Made by a program: the position numbers and the translations under genes
NCBI GenBank assembly: GCA_015056975.1
Contig: SVFG01000005.1
Coordinates: 1-56,313, forward strand
From: Lachnospiraceae bacterium
GTDB lineage: Bacteria > Bacillota > Clostridia > Lachnospirales > Lachnospiraceae
Direction of reading: 5' to 3'
DNA length: 56,313 nt
Notes under the pieces: generated by a model
What the model was told of the DNA's origin: nothing
The model's input: only the letters and a program-made list of their open reading frames with translations
Databases searched by the model: none
In this document: one piece after another, positions 22,962 to 32,394 of the stretch
Position numbering within the stretch: the stretch's first letter is position 1
Layout of the letters: each line of letters opens with the position of its first letter

Positions 22962-23921
22962 TTATTCCTCTGTCGTATTCTTAAGCTGTTCCTCGATATG
23001 CAGGGAAAGATTATTCACGCAATCATGGAAGGTACCCTTCATGGTACATCCTGCAGCTCTGGCATGACCGCCACCTTTAAAGTAAGATGCCACCTTTGCC
23101 ACATCCACCTTCTCATTGGAACGCATACTCACCTTGTATTCCAGGCAGTCCGTCTCGTACATAAAAATGGCACAATCCACGCCCTTAATATTTCTAAGCT
23201 GATTTACAATACCATCCAAATCCTTGGGACCTACCTCATAAAAGCCCATGGTCTTTTTATCTACTACACTGACAATACATCTGCCATCCATAAATCGTAC
23301 ACTCTCCATCAGCGCACGTCCCATAATCTGTGTCTGGACATAAGTCCTCTGGTAAAAGGTTTCCTCTATCAATCCGGGAAAATTAAAACCATAACTAATC
23401 AAATGTGCAGCTGTCGTAAGGGTTTCGGGTCTTACATTGGAATACTGGAACACTCCTGTATCATGAATAATACCGATATAAAGTGCCATCGCCATATCCC
23501 TATCCAAAAAATTCTTATCCATCAAATCATAAAGTACCTCACAGACAGAACCGACCTCAGGTCTTACTACACTTATGTCTCCACAGCCCGCATTGCTTAT
23601 ATGATGGTCAATATTGATTTTCTTATTTGCTCCCTCAAAATATTTCTGTGCCTCGCCCAAACGTTCTGCACCGCAGTCCAGAGCAAAAAACACATCAAAG
23701 GGCTCTTGCTCCTCAAAGGTACTGTCTATCAATTCATATCCCGTAAGCTCTGAAAAAATATCTGCGGGCTTTTCCAAAAACACGATAACCTCCGCATCGG
23801 GAAGCGCCTTCTTTAAATATTGCCACAATGCAAGGCATGAACCTACACAGTCACCGTCAGGTCTGATGTGACCGCTGATACCGATTCTCTTTGCATTCAT
23901 ACATTCCTGCAGTATGTTCAT
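22962..23921 (-). CDS. nrnA: DHH-DHHA1 phosphoesterase NrnA (oligoribonuclease / pAp phosphatase)
   Basis: 319 residues. HIRPDGDCVGSC, ALDCGAERL, NIDHHISN and IIHDTGVFQYSN are the DHH metal motifs, and GGGHARAAG near the C-terminus is the DHHA1 signature. The enzyme degrades 2-5 nt RNA fragments and dephosphorylates pAp. It normally follows rbfA directly; here a terminator and palindromic element D (23960-24172) intervene, so it needs read-through or a promoter inside or next to element D. Confidence 0.93.
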   Translation of the reverse strand: MNILQECMNAKRIGISGHIRPDGDCVGSCLALWQYLKKALPDAEVIVFLEKPADIFSELTGYELIDSTFEEQEPFDVFFALDCGAERLGEAQKYFEGANKKINIDHHISNAGCGDISVVRPEVGSVCEVLYDLMDKNFLDRDMAMALYIGIIHDTGVFQYSNVRPETLTTAAHLISYGFNFPGLIEETFYQRTYVQTQIMGRALMESVRFMDGRCIVSVVDKKTMGFYEVGPKDLDGIVNQLRNIKGVDCAIFMYETDCLEYKVSMRSNEKVDVAKVASYFKGGGHARAAGCTMKGTFHDCVNNLSLHIEEQLKNTTEE

Positions 23922-23959
23922 AAAAACCCCGCCTTTCTTATTTCACTTATCTTCATTCG

Positions 23960-24172
23960 TGTAGCACCTGTTAGTGTATGAGGGGCCAAACCACACAAAA
24001 GGATACTGTCTGTGCGAATTATGCGCTACGGAGAGAAGACTCAGGTCATCTTTGGAAGCCAATCTTCCTAAGATGACCATAAATTGAGGCTTCTCGCAGT
24101 GCTTTGCGCATTCTGAGTCACAGCAGTACCTTTTGCGCGGCTTGGCAACTAAAATACACCAACAGGTACTGC
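23960..24172. repeat. Palindromic element, copy D (divergent)
   Basis: Outer arms GTAGCACCTGTTAGTGTAT and ATACACCAACAGGTACTGC, then GCCAAACCACACAAAAGG with CCTTTTGCGCGGCTTGGC, and CTGTCTGTG with CACAGCAG nest around an inner hairpin GGTCATCTT...AAGATGACC (about 24044-24078). GCATTCTGAG (24108-24117) is shared with copies A and C, but otherwise the sequence differs. It lies 19 nt beyond the rbfA terminator and splits the ancestral operon. Confidence 0.65.
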
Positions 24173-24190
24173 ATCATGAAACATTAGATA

Positions 24191-24214
24191 AAAAGCCTCC
24201 CCCGGGAGGCTTTT
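24191..24214 (-). terminator. rbfA terminator
   Basis: AAAAGCCTCCC with GGGAGGCTTTT, an 11-bp perfect stem with a CC loop and T-tail, usable in either direction. It ends the rimP-rbfA operon. Confidence 0.85.
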
Positions 24215-24228
24215 ATCAACATATGCGA

Positions 24229-24648
24229 TTAATCTTCCACATTTTCTTCCGGCAGAGCTTGCTCTGCCTGTGCATGGTCTGTCTGGGCCTGCTCGTCCTG
24301 TGCGATAACCTCGTCAATCTTGTGGGACATATTCACACCATACTCAATGGACTGATCCATCACAAAGGTAATTTCCGGCGTATTGCGCAGGTTGATAGTC
24401 TGGGCAAGCTTTCTCTTGATAAAGCCTTCCGCACTTTTCAGTCCCTGAAGTGTCGCCTCTCTTACCTCTTCGCCGCCAAGCACACTAATCCATGCCTTAC
24501 AGCTCTTTAAATCCGGTGCCACCTCTACAGCCACCACGCTTGTCCAGGGACTGATCCGGGGGTCTTTAATTTCCCCTCGGATAATCTCTGCAAGTACGCG
24601 GTGAACTTCTCCGTTGACACGGGTATTCTTCACACTATTTTTTCTCAT
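24229..24648 (-). CDS. rbfA: Ribosome-binding factor A
   Basis: 139 residues; a KH-like factor that binds immature 30S subunits and helps 16S 5'-end maturation and cold adaptation. VHRVLAEIIRGEIKDPRI and KSCKAWISVLG are typical. A Gln/Glu/Ala-rich tail (about 118-139, AQTDHAQAEQALPEE) extends past the domain and is probably disordered. It starts 1 nt after the infB stop, so the two are coupled. Confidence 0.95.
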   Translation of the reverse strand: MRKNSVKNTRVNGEVHRVLAEIIRGEIKDPRISPWTSVVAVEVAPDLKSCKAWISVLGGEEVREATLQGLKSAEGFIKRKLAQTINLRNTPEITFVMDQSIEYGVNMSHKIDEVIAQDEQAQTDHAQAEQALPEENVED

Positions 24649-24649
24649 T

Positions 24650-27544
24650 CTATCTTGGTACCTCCACCATGATATAAGCCTCTACAATATCAAGCTCCTG
24701 CATCTGGTCAAAGCCTTCAAATACAAGACCGCACTCGAAGCCTGCCTTTACTTCCTTTACATCGTCCTTGAAACGCTTTAAGGATGCCAGCTGACCTTCA
24801 AATATCTGGTCGCCCTCACGGGTAATGCGTACCTTACAGCCTCTCTGGAATACACCGTCAAGCACATAGGAACCTGCAATGTTTCCGATAGCGGATGCCT
24901 TGAATATCTGACGCACCTCTGCATGACCGATAACCTTCTCCTCGAATACGGGATCAAGCATACCCTTCATGGCAGCCTCCACATCTTCAATTGCCTGATA
25001 GATAACCTTATACAATCTTACATCCACGCCTTCACGCTCTGCGGTAGCCTTTGCAGTCACATCGGGTCTTACATTGAAGCCGATGATAATCGCATTGGAT
25101 GCACTTGCCAGAGTAACATCAGACTCATTGATGGCACCTACTCCGCCGTGGATACACTTAACTACTACTTCATCATTGGAAAGTCGAAGTAATGACTGCT
25201 TTACAGCCTCCACGCTTCCCTGAACATCGGCTTTGACAATCAGGTTAAGCTCCTTCAAATTACCTTCCTTAATCTGGGAGAACAAATCATCCAAGGACAT
25301 CTTGGACTTGGTCTCCTCCAGCATCTTCTCCTTATTCTGAGCAAGGTAAGTCTCTGCAAAATTCTTTGCAGTCTTATCGTTGTCATGAGCAATAAATACT
25401 TCACCTGCACTGGGAACATCGGACAAGCCCAAAATCTCTACCGGCGTGGAAGGACCGGCTTCTTTTACTCTTCTGCCCTTGTCATCTACCATTGCTCTAA
25501 CCTTACCGTGACATGCTCCTGCAGAGATAAAGTCTCCCACATGCAACATACCCTTCTGTACCAGTACGGTTGCCACGGGACCACGTCCCTTGTCAAGCTC
25601 TGCCTCAATAACCAGACCTCTTGCACGTCTCTTAGGATTGGCCTTGAGCTCCAGAATATCTGCAGAAAGCAGAATCATCTCCAAAAGCTCCTCAATACCT
25701 TCACCGCTCTTTGCAGAAACAGGTGCAAATACAGTGCTGCCACCCCAATCCTCGGGAATCAGCTCATGCTCGGAAAGCTCCTGCTTTACACGGTCAATGT
25801 TTGCTGAGGGCTTATCAATCTTATTTACTGCTACGATAATTTCAATACCTGCTGCCTTAGCATGGTTTATTGCCTCGATGGTCTGAGGCATAACACCGTC
25901 GTCTGCAGCAACTACCAGAATTGCAATATCGGTTGCATTTGCACCACGCATACGCATAGCGGTAAATGCTTCATGTCCGGGTGTATCCAGGAAGGTAATC
26001 TTTCTGTCACCCACATTTACAGTATACGCACCGATGTGCTGTGTAATACCGCCTGCCTCCTTATCGGTGACATTCGTCTTACGGATAGCATCCAAAAGGG
26101 AGGTCTTACCATGGTCAACGTGACCCATTACGCAGATAACGGGAGGTCTCTCTACAAGATTCTCCTCTACTTCTTCATCCTCTTTAAGAAGCTCTTCAAT
26201 TACGTCAACCTTGATCTCCTTCTCACACAGAATCTCGTATTCCATAGCGATATTCTCTGCATCCTCATAGGAAATCTCCTGGTTAACGGTTACAATCTTG
26301 CCTTCCATAAACAGCTTCTTTACAATAGCGGAAGGCTGTATCTTCATCTTATCAGCCAAATCCTTGATAGTGATGGTCTCCGGAAGTACAATAACCTTGA
26401 TAACCTCCTCAACTACCTCTTCCTTCTTCTTTTCAGGCTTGATGAATCTGCCGGGCTTGTTCTTTAAATTCTCGTCCTCTTCATACATCAAGTCCTTCTT
26501 GTTGCGCTTATCCTTCTCTTGGCTTAAACGTCTCTTGTCCTCACCGCTCTTCTTCTCAATATCCTTAACGGGCGCTGCATCTCCGCCAAAATTCTTGGAG
26601 GCTTTGTTGTCTCTGTCTCTGAACTGACCGCCTCTGTTATCTCTGCCGTCTCTGCCATCACGTCCATCCTTACCGTCACGTCCGCCGCCGTTAAAGCCAC
26701 GTCCGCCGCCTGCATTATTACCGAAACGACGGTCTGATTGACCTCCTTCAAAGCCGGGTCTTGCAGGTCTGTTGTTAAAGCCTCCCTGTCTGTCTCCCTG
26801 AGGTCTGTCTCCCTGTGGCCGATTACCCTGAGGTCTGTCGCCCCTGTTTGCATTCTGATTAAATCCGGGACGGTTTCCTCTGTCACCCTGAGGGCGCTCA
26901 CTCTGGGGTCTGTCACCCTGCGGGCGATTACCCTGCTGACGATTGTCAAAGCGGTTATCTCTTCCGGGTCTTGCCTGAGGCTGACCTGACTGAGGTCTTG
27001 TCTGCTGTTCTCTTGCCACCTGCTCTGTCTGTACCTTCTCCACCTGCTCAGGTACCTCCTGAATGGGACGCTTAGGCTGCTGCTTCTGCGTATCAGGAAC
27101 CATCTGTACACTGGGTGTAGGGGAAGGAGGTGTCAAGGGCTTAATGGGACGTACGGGTGCCTGTGCCTGAGGTCTGTTACCATTCATTCCACCCTGAGGG
27201 CGCTTCTGCTGTCCCTGTCCCTGAGGGCGCTGCTGATTATTGCCGGAGTGCTGTCCGGGCATTTTAGAGTTCTGGGGATTACTTACGAAGATAATCTTCT
27301 TTTTCTTCTTGGGTGCCTCCTCAGAAGCCTCCTCCTTTACGGGTTCAGCTGCCTTCTTTTCCGGAGCAGGTGCAGGCTTTTCTTCCTTCTTCACGAAAGC
27401 CTTTCTGACCATCTGCGCAACATCCTCCTCAACAGAGCTCTGTGCAGCCTTTGCTTCTATTCCTTTCTCCTGTAAAAAGCTCAATATATCTTTACTTTGC
27501 ATTCCTAATTCTTTTGCGAGTTCATGTACCTTTATTTTCGCCAT
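24650..27544 (-). CDS. infB: Translation initiation factor IF-2
   Basis: About 964 residues; GTPase that places fMet-tRNA on the 30S subunit. An N-terminal IF2_N domain ([18 protein letters not shown]) is followed by a long low-complexity region (about 75-320) rich in Arg, Pro, Gln, Gly and Asp with many RPQGDRPQ repeats, a second IF2_N motif, the G domain with GHVDHGKT near residue 475, NKID, and the C1/C2 domains. Two starts each have an ideal site: the ATG at 27544 (after GGAGG) and one at 27556 (after AGGAGG), adding MEES; both may be used. An earlier ATG at 27607 overlaps ylxQ and was rejected. Confidence 0.95.
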   Translation of the reverse strand: MAKIKVHELAKELGMQSKDILSFLQEKGIEAKAAQSSVEEDVAQMVRKAFVKKEEKPAPAPEKKAAEPVKEEASEEAPKKKKKIIFVSNPQNSKMPGQHSGNNQQRPQGQGQQKRPQGGMNGNRPQAQAPVRPIKPLTPPSPTPSVQMVPDTQKQQPKRPIQEVPEQVEKVQTEQVAREQQTRPQSGQPQARPGRDNRFDNRQQGNRPQGDRPQSERPQGDRGNRPGFNQNANRGDRPQGNRPQGDRPQGDRQGGFNNRPARPGFEGGQSDRRFGNNAGGGRGFNGGGRDGKDGRDGRDGRDNRGGQFRDRDNKASKNFGGDAAPVKDIEKKSGEDKRRLSQEKDKRNKKDLMYEEDENLKNKPGRFIKPEKKKEEVVEEVIKVIVLPETITIKDLADKMKIQPSAIVKKLFMEGKIVTVNQEISYEDAENIAMEYEILCEKEIKVDVIEELLKEDEEVEENLVERPPVICVMGHVDHGKTSLLDAIRKTNVTDKEAGGITQHIGAYTVNVGDRKITFLDTPGHEAFTAMRMRGANATDIAILVVAADDGVMPQTIEAINHAKAAGIEIIVAVNKIDKPSANIDRVKQELSEHELIPEDWGGSTVFAPVSAKSGEGIEELLEMILLSADILELKANPKRRARGLVIEAELDKGRGPVATVLVQKGMLHVGDFISAGACHGKVRAMVDDKGRRVKEAGPSTPVEILGLSDVPSAGEVFIAHDNDKTAKNFAETYLAQNKEKMLEETKSKMSLDDLFSQIKEGNLKELNLIVKADVQGSVEAVKQSLLRLSNDEVVVKCIHGGVGAINESDVTLASASNAIIIGFNVRPDVTAKATAEREGVDVRLYKVIYQAIEDVEAAMKGMLDPVFEEKVIGHAEVRQIFKASAIGNIAGSYVLDGVFQRGCKVRITREGDQIFEGQLASLKRFKDDVKEVKAGFECGLVFEGFDQMQELDIVEAYIMVEVPR

Positions 27545-27575
27545 GCTTTCCTCCATTTCTGCCTCCTGCGGCATC

Positions 27576-27884
27576 TTACCTGTTTTCCAGTTGTGTGATA
27601 ATTGCATTTGCTAAGCCTTCATCGCACACACCCACCGAAGACCGCAGGTCCTTTCCGATTGCCCGACCTAAATCTTCCTTTGTTCCATACTCATATACCG
27701 GAATCTCATAAAAAGAACATTTATTGTGAAACAACTTTTTGGTATTGTCTGAAGCATCCTCCGCTATGATGACTACCATTACATCACCGCACTTTACCGC
27801 ATCAATTGTCTGGAATTCACCACTCACCAGATTTTTTCCTCTCATCGCCAATCCCAATAATGCCAATACTTTATTCTGCTTCAA
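27576..27884 (-). CDS. ylxQ: L7Ae-family ribosomal/RNA-binding protein YlxQ
   Basis: About 102 residues of the L7Ae/L30e/S12e/Gadd45 fold, binding kink-turn-like [23 protein letters not shown] and [13 protein letters not shown] match the YlxQ family found between rnpM and infB in Firmicutes. No ATG fits: AAGGAG (27895-27900) precedes a TTG at 27882-27884 with 10-nt spacing, giving the expected family N-terminus ([12 protein letters not shown]). This start overlaps the end of rnpM by 14 nt, so translation is coupled. The longer frame to 28004 runs antiparallel in phase with rnpM and was rejected. Confidence 0.85.
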   Translation of the reverse strand: MKQNKVLALLGLAMRGKNLVSGEFQTIDAVKCGDVMVVIIAEDASDNTKKLFHNKCSFYEIPVYEYGTKEDLGRAIGKDLRSSVGVCDEGLANAIITQLENR

Positions 27885-28143
27885 TTGTGTCAAACTCCTT
27901 TTCCAATTCCTCATACACCTCGGCAGGTATACTGATTTTAAAGGAGCGCTCCAGGCCCTTGTTTTTTCTGGCTGCCTGCAAACATGCAAGGCTTTTACAA
28001 ACATATGCGCCTCTTCCGTTCTTTTTGCCTGTTACATCCAGACAAATTTCACCTTCCGCGGTCTTTAAGACTCTCATCATTTCTTTTTTGCCTTTCATCT
28101 CACCGCATCCAACACATTGTCTCAAAGGAATCTTTTTAGCCAT
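27871..28143 (-). CDS. rnpM: RNase P modulator RnpM (YlxR, DUF448)
   Basis: 90 residues of the YlxR/DUF448 family. PLRQCVGCGEMKGKKEMMRV (about 6-25) and GRGAYVCKSLACLQAARK are the defining motifs. In Bacillus and Clostridioides the protein binds the RNase P RNA and modulates tRNA processing. It is 8 nt downstream of nusA, in its universal place, and overlaps ylxQ. Confidence 0.92.
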   Translation of the reverse strand: MAKKIPLRQCVGCGEMKGKKEMMRVLKTAEGEICLDVTGKKNGRGAYVCKSLACLQAARKNKGLERSFKISIPAEVYEELEKEFDTIEAE

Positions 28144-28151
28144 TGCAAATC

Positions 28152-29270
28152 TTACTCCTCATAATCTTCTTCGTAATCATCTTCATAGTCATCATCGATA
28201 TAGTCTTCGTAGCGGAAGCCTTCTGCATCCTTTGCCTGAGTCTCAGACTTAATATCAATCTTGTAGCCTGTCAGTCTTGCTGCCAGTCTTGCATTCTGTC
28301 CTTCCTTACCGATAGCCAGTGACAGCTGATAATCAGGAACGACTACCTTTGCAGTCTTCTCATCAGGATCTGCAAATACAGCTACAATCTTTGCAGGAGA
28401 CAGCGCATTCTGAATCAGATTACCGGGGTTCTCGTCCCAGTTTACAATATCAATCTTCTCGCCGCGAAGCTCTTCCACGATTGCATTTACTCTGGCACCG
28501 TTCATACCTACACATGCTCCCACTGCATCCACATTGGGGTTATTGCTCCAAACGGCAATCTTGGTACGGCTTCCGGCCTCTCTTGCGATACTCTTAATCT
28601 CTACGGTACCATCCTTTATCTCGGTAACCTCAGACTCAAACAGTCTCTTAACAAGTTCGGGATGAGTACGGCTTACATTGATTCTGGGTCCCTTGGGAGT
28701 GCTCTTAACCTCAAGCACATATACCTTGATACGCTCTGTGGGACGGAACACCTCACCCTTTACCTGCTCATTCTCAGTCAGCATGGCATCCGCCTTACCT
28801 AAATTAATACTGATATTCTTACCGATATAACGCTGAACCACACCGGTTATCACATCCTTTTCCTTCTCGAAATACTGGTTATAAATAACACTTCTCTCTT
28901 CCTCACGGATTTTCTGCAAAATAACGTTCTTTGCATTCTGTGTGGCAATACGTCCAAACTCCTTGGACTTAATCTCTACATTTAAGATATCACCAACCTG
29001 TACCTTCTTGGAAAGCTCCTTGGCATCATCAAAGGCAATCTGCAGGCAATCGTCCTCTACCTCCTCAGCGGTAGCAACAACTTCCTTTTCTGCATATACC
29101 AGAAAATCACATGTTTCACGGTTGATTTCAACCTTTACGTTATCAGCCTTACCAAAATGGTTCTTGCAGGCTGTCATCAAAGAATTCTCAATCGCTTCAA
29201 ACAGTGTCTCTTTGCTGATTTCCTTCTCCTTTTCTAAAATGTCAAGTGCCTCCATTAATTCCTTGTTCAT
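28152..29270 (-). CDS. nusA: Transcription termination/antitermination factor NusA
   Basis: About 372 residues: N-terminal RNA polymerase-binding domain (1-130), S1 domain (about 135-200), then KH1 and KH2 (about 200-345; EAGSRTKIAVWS, DAVGACVGMNGARV, AIGKEGQNARLAARLTG). It ends in an acidic tail of Asp, Glu and Tyr, lacking the extra C-terminal repeats of proteobacterial NusA. It stimulates pausing and intrinsic termination. GGAGG lies 5 nt before the ATG at 29270; the longer frame to 29282 leaves the site inside. NusA may control its own operon through the leader hairpin at 29803-29825. Confidence 0.95.
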   Translation of the reverse strand: MNKELMEALDILEKEKEISKETLFEAIENSLMTACKNHFGKADNVKVEINRETCDFLVYAEKEVVATAEEVEDDCLQIAFDDAKELSKKVQVGDILNVEIKSKEFGRIATQNAKNVILQKIREEERSVIYNQYFEKEKDVITGVVQRYIGKNISINLGKADAMLTENEQVKGEVFRPTERIKVYVLEVKSTPKGPRINVSRTHPELVKRLFESEVTEIKDGTVEIKSIAREAGSRTKIAVWSNNPNVDAVGACVGMNGARVNAIVEELRGEKIDIVNWDENPGNLIQNALSPAKIVAVFADPDEKTAKVVVPDYQLSLAIGKEGQNARLAARLTGYKIDIKSETQAKDAEGFRYEDYIDDDYEDDYEEDYEE

Positions 29271-29310
29271 CATTTCCTCCATTTCCGGCGCTTACGCCTG
29301 TCATTTTCCT

Positions 29311-29775
29311 TTAGAAATCTATCGCTAATCTTATCAGTGCTATTTCTGCCCGATTAAAAGTTCGCGGTGCATTCTCTTCCATAATGGTAATACTTTCCTC
29401 ATCAAAGCTCTCCAAAGCACCCGCAAATTCCTTGCATTTATCAATGGGCTTAAAAAGCTTGACTTCCACTTTCTGTCCGATGCTCTTCTGCAAATGCTTA
29501 TCCCTCTTTAATGTTCTTCCAAGTCCCGGACTGCTGACCTCCAAAATGTAGGCATCCGGTATGAAATCCTCTTTATCCAGAGCTTCTGAAAGTGCCCTGC
29601 TTACATTCTCGCAGTCGATAATGTTTACACCCTCCGGCTTGTCGATGTAGGCACGCAGGTAATAATCACTGCCTTCCTTTACATACTCCACATCGTAAAT
29701 CTCAACACCAAATTTTTCTGTGATTGGCAAAAGAAGCTGTTCGCACTTTGCCTCATAGGTTTCCCGTTTTGACAT
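29311..29775 (-). CDS. rimP: Ribosome maturation factor RimP
   Basis: 154 residues, N- and C-terminal RimP domains. YDVEYVKEGSDYYLRAYIDK and EVSSPGLGRTLK are signatures. It assists 30S assembly with S12 and S19. First gene of the rimP-nusA-rnpM-ylxQ-infB-rbfA operon. Start at 29775 because ACGGAGGATTTAC directly precedes it; an in-frame ATG at 29796 lies before that site. Confidence 0.93.
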   Translation of the reverse strand: MSKRETYEAKCEQLLLPITEKFGVEIYDVEYVKEGSDYYLRAYIDKPEGVNIIDCENVSRALSEALDKEDFIPDAYILEVSSPGLGRTLKRDKHLQKSIGQKVEVKLFKPIDKCKEFAGALESFDEESITIMEENAPRTFNRAEIALIRLAIDF

Positions 29776-29802
29776 GTAAATCCTCCGTTTTGACAAATAA
29801 GA

Positions 29803-29825
29803 AAGAGTGGCGCGCGTCCACTCTT
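29803..29825 (-). promoter_or_regulatory. Leader hairpin of the nusA operon, possible attenuator
   Basis: AAGAGTGG-ACGCGCG-CCACTCTT followed leftward by TCTTATTTG. It lies about 25 nt after the expected start site and before rimP. The short U-poor tail is what a weak, NusA-dependent terminator looks like. In Bacillus subtilis NusA limits its own expression by leader termination; the same is inferred here. Confidence 0.5.
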
Positions 29826-29854
29826 ACTCTAGTATCATTATTAAGCTATAATGT

Positions 29855-29883
29855 AGTATAGTACCAATTTCTTTATATGTCAA
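29855..29883 (-). promoter_or_regulatory. Promoter of the rimP-nusA-infB operon
   Basis: TTGACA (29878-29883), 17-nt spacer, TATACT (29855-29860), reading leftward, starting immediately past argS. Confidence 0.85.
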
Positions 29884-29891
29884 GGGGTATT

Positions 29892-31658
29892 TTACATCCT
29901 CTCAGGTGCAGAGAATCCCAAAACATCAATACAGGTCTCCAGCACATCTCTTGTAAGAGCAAGCAGTGCAATCCAGCCCGCCTTCTTCTCTTTATCCTCC
30001 TCAGTAAGGATCTTGGTCTCATGATAAAAATGATTGAAGGCATTTGCCAAATCATAGATATATGCACAAATCTTATGAGGTGCCGCCTCGTCACAAGCTG
30101 CCTGCATCATGGCATTAAACTGCGCAAGCTGCATCATCAGTGCCTTCTCGGAATCGTTTACTGCTTCCTTAAGAACAGCCTCTGCTACCTTACCACCCTG
30201 CTCTGCATATTTTGCCAAAATAGATTTGATACGCACGATAGTATACAAAATATACGGACCGGTATCTCCCTCAAAGGAAGTAAATCTCTCAATATCAAAC
30301 ACATAATCCTTGGAGGCCTGATTGGATAAATCACCGTACTTAAGCGCAGAGATTGCCACCATATCCGCAACCTGCTTTGCTTCCTCCTCGGGCATATCGC
30401 GTCCCTCCAAAATCTTGCGGTACATTTCTTCCCTGGTCTCACTGATGAGATTCTCCAGACGCATAACGCCGCCGTCCCTGGTCTTGAAGGGCTTTCCGTC
30501 CTTGCCGTTCATGGTACCGAAGCCAATCCAGAGAAGCTTGGTATCCTCAGTTACCAGCTTGGTTTTTCTCGCACAGCGGAATACCTGGTCAAAATATAAA
30601 TCTTGACGCTTATCGGTCAGATAAATCAATTCATCGGGCTGATACAGCTTCATACGCTCCATAATGGTAGCCAAATCTGTGGTATTATAAAGAGAAGCTC
30701 CGTCTGATTTTAAAATCATACAGGGAGGCACTTCCTTGGTGTCGGTCTCTTCCTTCACATCCACCACCAGCGCACCGTCACTGATATAAGCATAGCCCTC
30801 TTCCTTCATGTATTTTACCATATCGGGAATCAGGTCATGCACATCACTTTCGCCCTTCCAAAGGTCAAACTCCACGTTCAAACTGCCGTAATTCTTCTTA
30901 AGGTCAGTGACAGATACATCCAAAATATGCTTCCAAAGGGCGCGATAACCTCTCACACCACTCTGTAACTTAAAGGTTGCCTCCATAGCACGTGCCTTGT
31001 ACTGCGGGTCCTCCTTGGACTTTGCACTTGCCGCAGGATAAATTTCCTCCAATTCAGAAATAGTGAAAGGTGCCTCTGTGGGATATTCTCCCTCAAAGCT
31101 ATCATCAAAATAAACCAAATCCGGCTGTCTGTCCTGCACACCGGTGATAACCAGACCCATCTGCAGGCCCCAGTCGCCCAAATGCACATCGCCGATTGCC
31201 TCATGTCCCGCATAACGGTAGATACGCTTGATACTCTCACCGATTACTGCAGAACGGATATGTCCTACATGCAAAGGCTTTGCCACATTGGCTCCGCCGT
31301 AGTCAACCATAACCTTTTTAGGCTTCTTAGGCATGTCCAGACCAAACTTTGCATCCTCGCGCATGCCTTTAATATAATCTGCCAAAAAGCCCTCTGTAAT
31401 CTTCAAATTAAGAAATCCCGGAGCAACTGCCTGCACCTCTCCAAATACCTTGCTGTCTTTAAGTATTTCTGCCACTTCATTTGCAATCATAATAGGTGCT
31501 TTCTTGTACTGCTTAGCTCCCGCCATGGCACCGTTACACTGATACTCACACAAATCCGGTCTGTTGGAAATAGTCACTCTTCCCAACGTCCTTTCATAGC
31601 CTGCTGCCTCAAAGGCACTTTGCATTTCTTCTGTCAGCATATCTAAAAGCTTTTTCAT
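29892..31658 (-). CDS. argS: Arginyl-tRNA synthetase
   Basis: 588 residues, class Ia. Anticodon-independent N-terminal additional domain (1-110), catalytic core with HVGH in KPLHVGHIRSA (HIGH motif, about 135), a degenerate KMSKS replaced by KPFKTRDGG as usual in ArgRS, and a C-terminal DALR anticodon domain (about 470-588). Charges tRNA-Arg. It precedes the rimP promoter and follows queH by 66 nt. No T-box is seen upstream. Confidence 0.95.
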   Translation of the reverse strand: MKKLLDMLTEEMQSAFEAAGYERTLGRVTISNRPDLCEYQCNGAMAGAKQYKKAPIMIANEVAEILKDSKVFGEVQAVAPGFLNLKITEGFLADYIKGMREDAKFGLDMPKKPKKVMVDYGGANVAKPLHVGHIRSAVIGESIKRIYRYAGHEAIGDVHLGDWGLQMGLVITGVQDRQPDLVYFDDSFEGEYPTEAPFTISELEEIYPAASAKSKEDPQYKARAMEATFKLQSGVRGYRALWKHILDVSVTDLKKNYGSLNVEFDLWKGESDVHDLIPDMVKYMKEEGYAYISDGALVVDVKEETDTKEVPPCMILKSDGASLYNTTDLATIMERMKLYQPDELIYLTDKRQDLYFDQVFRCARKTKLVTEDTKLLWIGFGTMNGKDGKPFKTRDGGVMRLENLISETREEMYRKILEGRDMPEEEAKQVADMVAISALKYGDLSNQASKDYVFDIERFTSFEGDTGPYILYTIVRIKSILAKYAEQGGKVAEAVLKEAVNDSEKALMMQLAQFNAMMQAACDEAAPHKICAYIYDLANAFNHFYHETKILTEEDKEKKAGWIALLALTRDVLETCIDVLGFSAPERM

Positions 31659-31724
31659 CTCAATTCATACCTCTTATCAAAAAATTATGCTCTTGAAACA
31701 ATTACCAATCCACTATAACTTATT

Positions 31725-32372
31725 TTACGCTTTCACGCAAGTGCGTTCTTGTGACATTCGTTCCGCCTTGGAAAAGCTGCAGCCGCAAAAGTCCTGCCTG
31801 TAAAGCTCATACTGCGCAGACAGCTCCACCGAACGCTTATAACCGTTTTTCTTTTTAAAATCGGAAGGCAGCCATGCTATAGCATACTCTTCAGAAAGGT
31901 TCTGTCCGATTTCATTAAGCTTAACCGCATTTTTTAATGGGCTGATGGTGAGTGTGGTGCCAAAATAATCAAAGCCCTGCTCCTTTGCCCTCACCGCAGT
32001 CTCCCGAAGACGCAAATCAAAACACCGAAAGCATCTTTCAGAGCCTTCACCACACTGTTCGTATCCCTTCACCGCCTCATAGAATTTTGCCGGTTCATAA
32101 TCCCCTTCTACAATTTTGATAGGATGCCCCTTTCCCTCCGCATTGTATGCAGCTATCAGGCGCTTCTGCTCCTCCACCCGCTTCTTGTACTCCTCAGAAG
32201 CCGAAATATTTGGATTATAATAAAATACCGTAATGTCAAAATAAGGACAAAGATATTCCAGTACATAGCTGCTACAAGGAGCACAACAGCTGTGAAGAAA
32301 CAGTCTGGAGACCCTTCCCTGCAGGCTTTGCAGCAGCTTATCCAATTCCTTCTGATAATTCCTTTGATTCAT
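31725..32372 (-). CDS. queH: Epoxyqueuosine reductase QueH
   Basis: About 215 residues of the DUF208/QueH family, which performs the last step of queuosine synthesis in tRNA, reducing epoxyqueuosine, as the non-homologous replacement of QueG. The metal-cluster cysteines are visible as HSCCAPC (C29, C30, C33) and in CFRCFDLR and FCGCSFS. AGAGGA precedes the ATG at 32372; the longer frame to 32477 overlaps the ABC permease and was rejected. Other que genes are not in the window. Confidence 0.9.
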   Translation of the reverse strand: MNQRNYQKELDKLLQSLQGRVSRLFLHSCCAPCSSYVLEYLCPYFDITVFYYNPNISASEEYKKRVEEQKRLIAAYNAEGKGHPIKIVEGDYEPAKFYEAVKGYEQCGEGSERCFRCFDLRLRETAVRAKEQGFDYFGTTLTISPLKNAVKLNEIGQNLSEEYAIAWLPSDFKKKNGYKRSVELSAQYELYRQDFCGCSFSKAERMSQERTCVKA

Positions 32373-32394
32373 AACATTCCTCTTTTCAGCACCA

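Noticed and set aside
26738-26989. Repeat-rich region in infB as a repeat array
   Set aside because: It encodes in-frame RPQ/GD low-complexity residues of IF-2; no spacers.
26524-27111. 195-residue frame overlapping infB in another phase
   Set aside because: A shadow of the repetitive IF-2 linker, with biased Arg/Thr/Glu composition and no start signal.
27885-28004. ATG-initiated longer ylxQ
   Set aside because: It would run through rnpM in another phase, and its N-terminus has no family similarity; the TTG at 27884 with AAGGAG fits.
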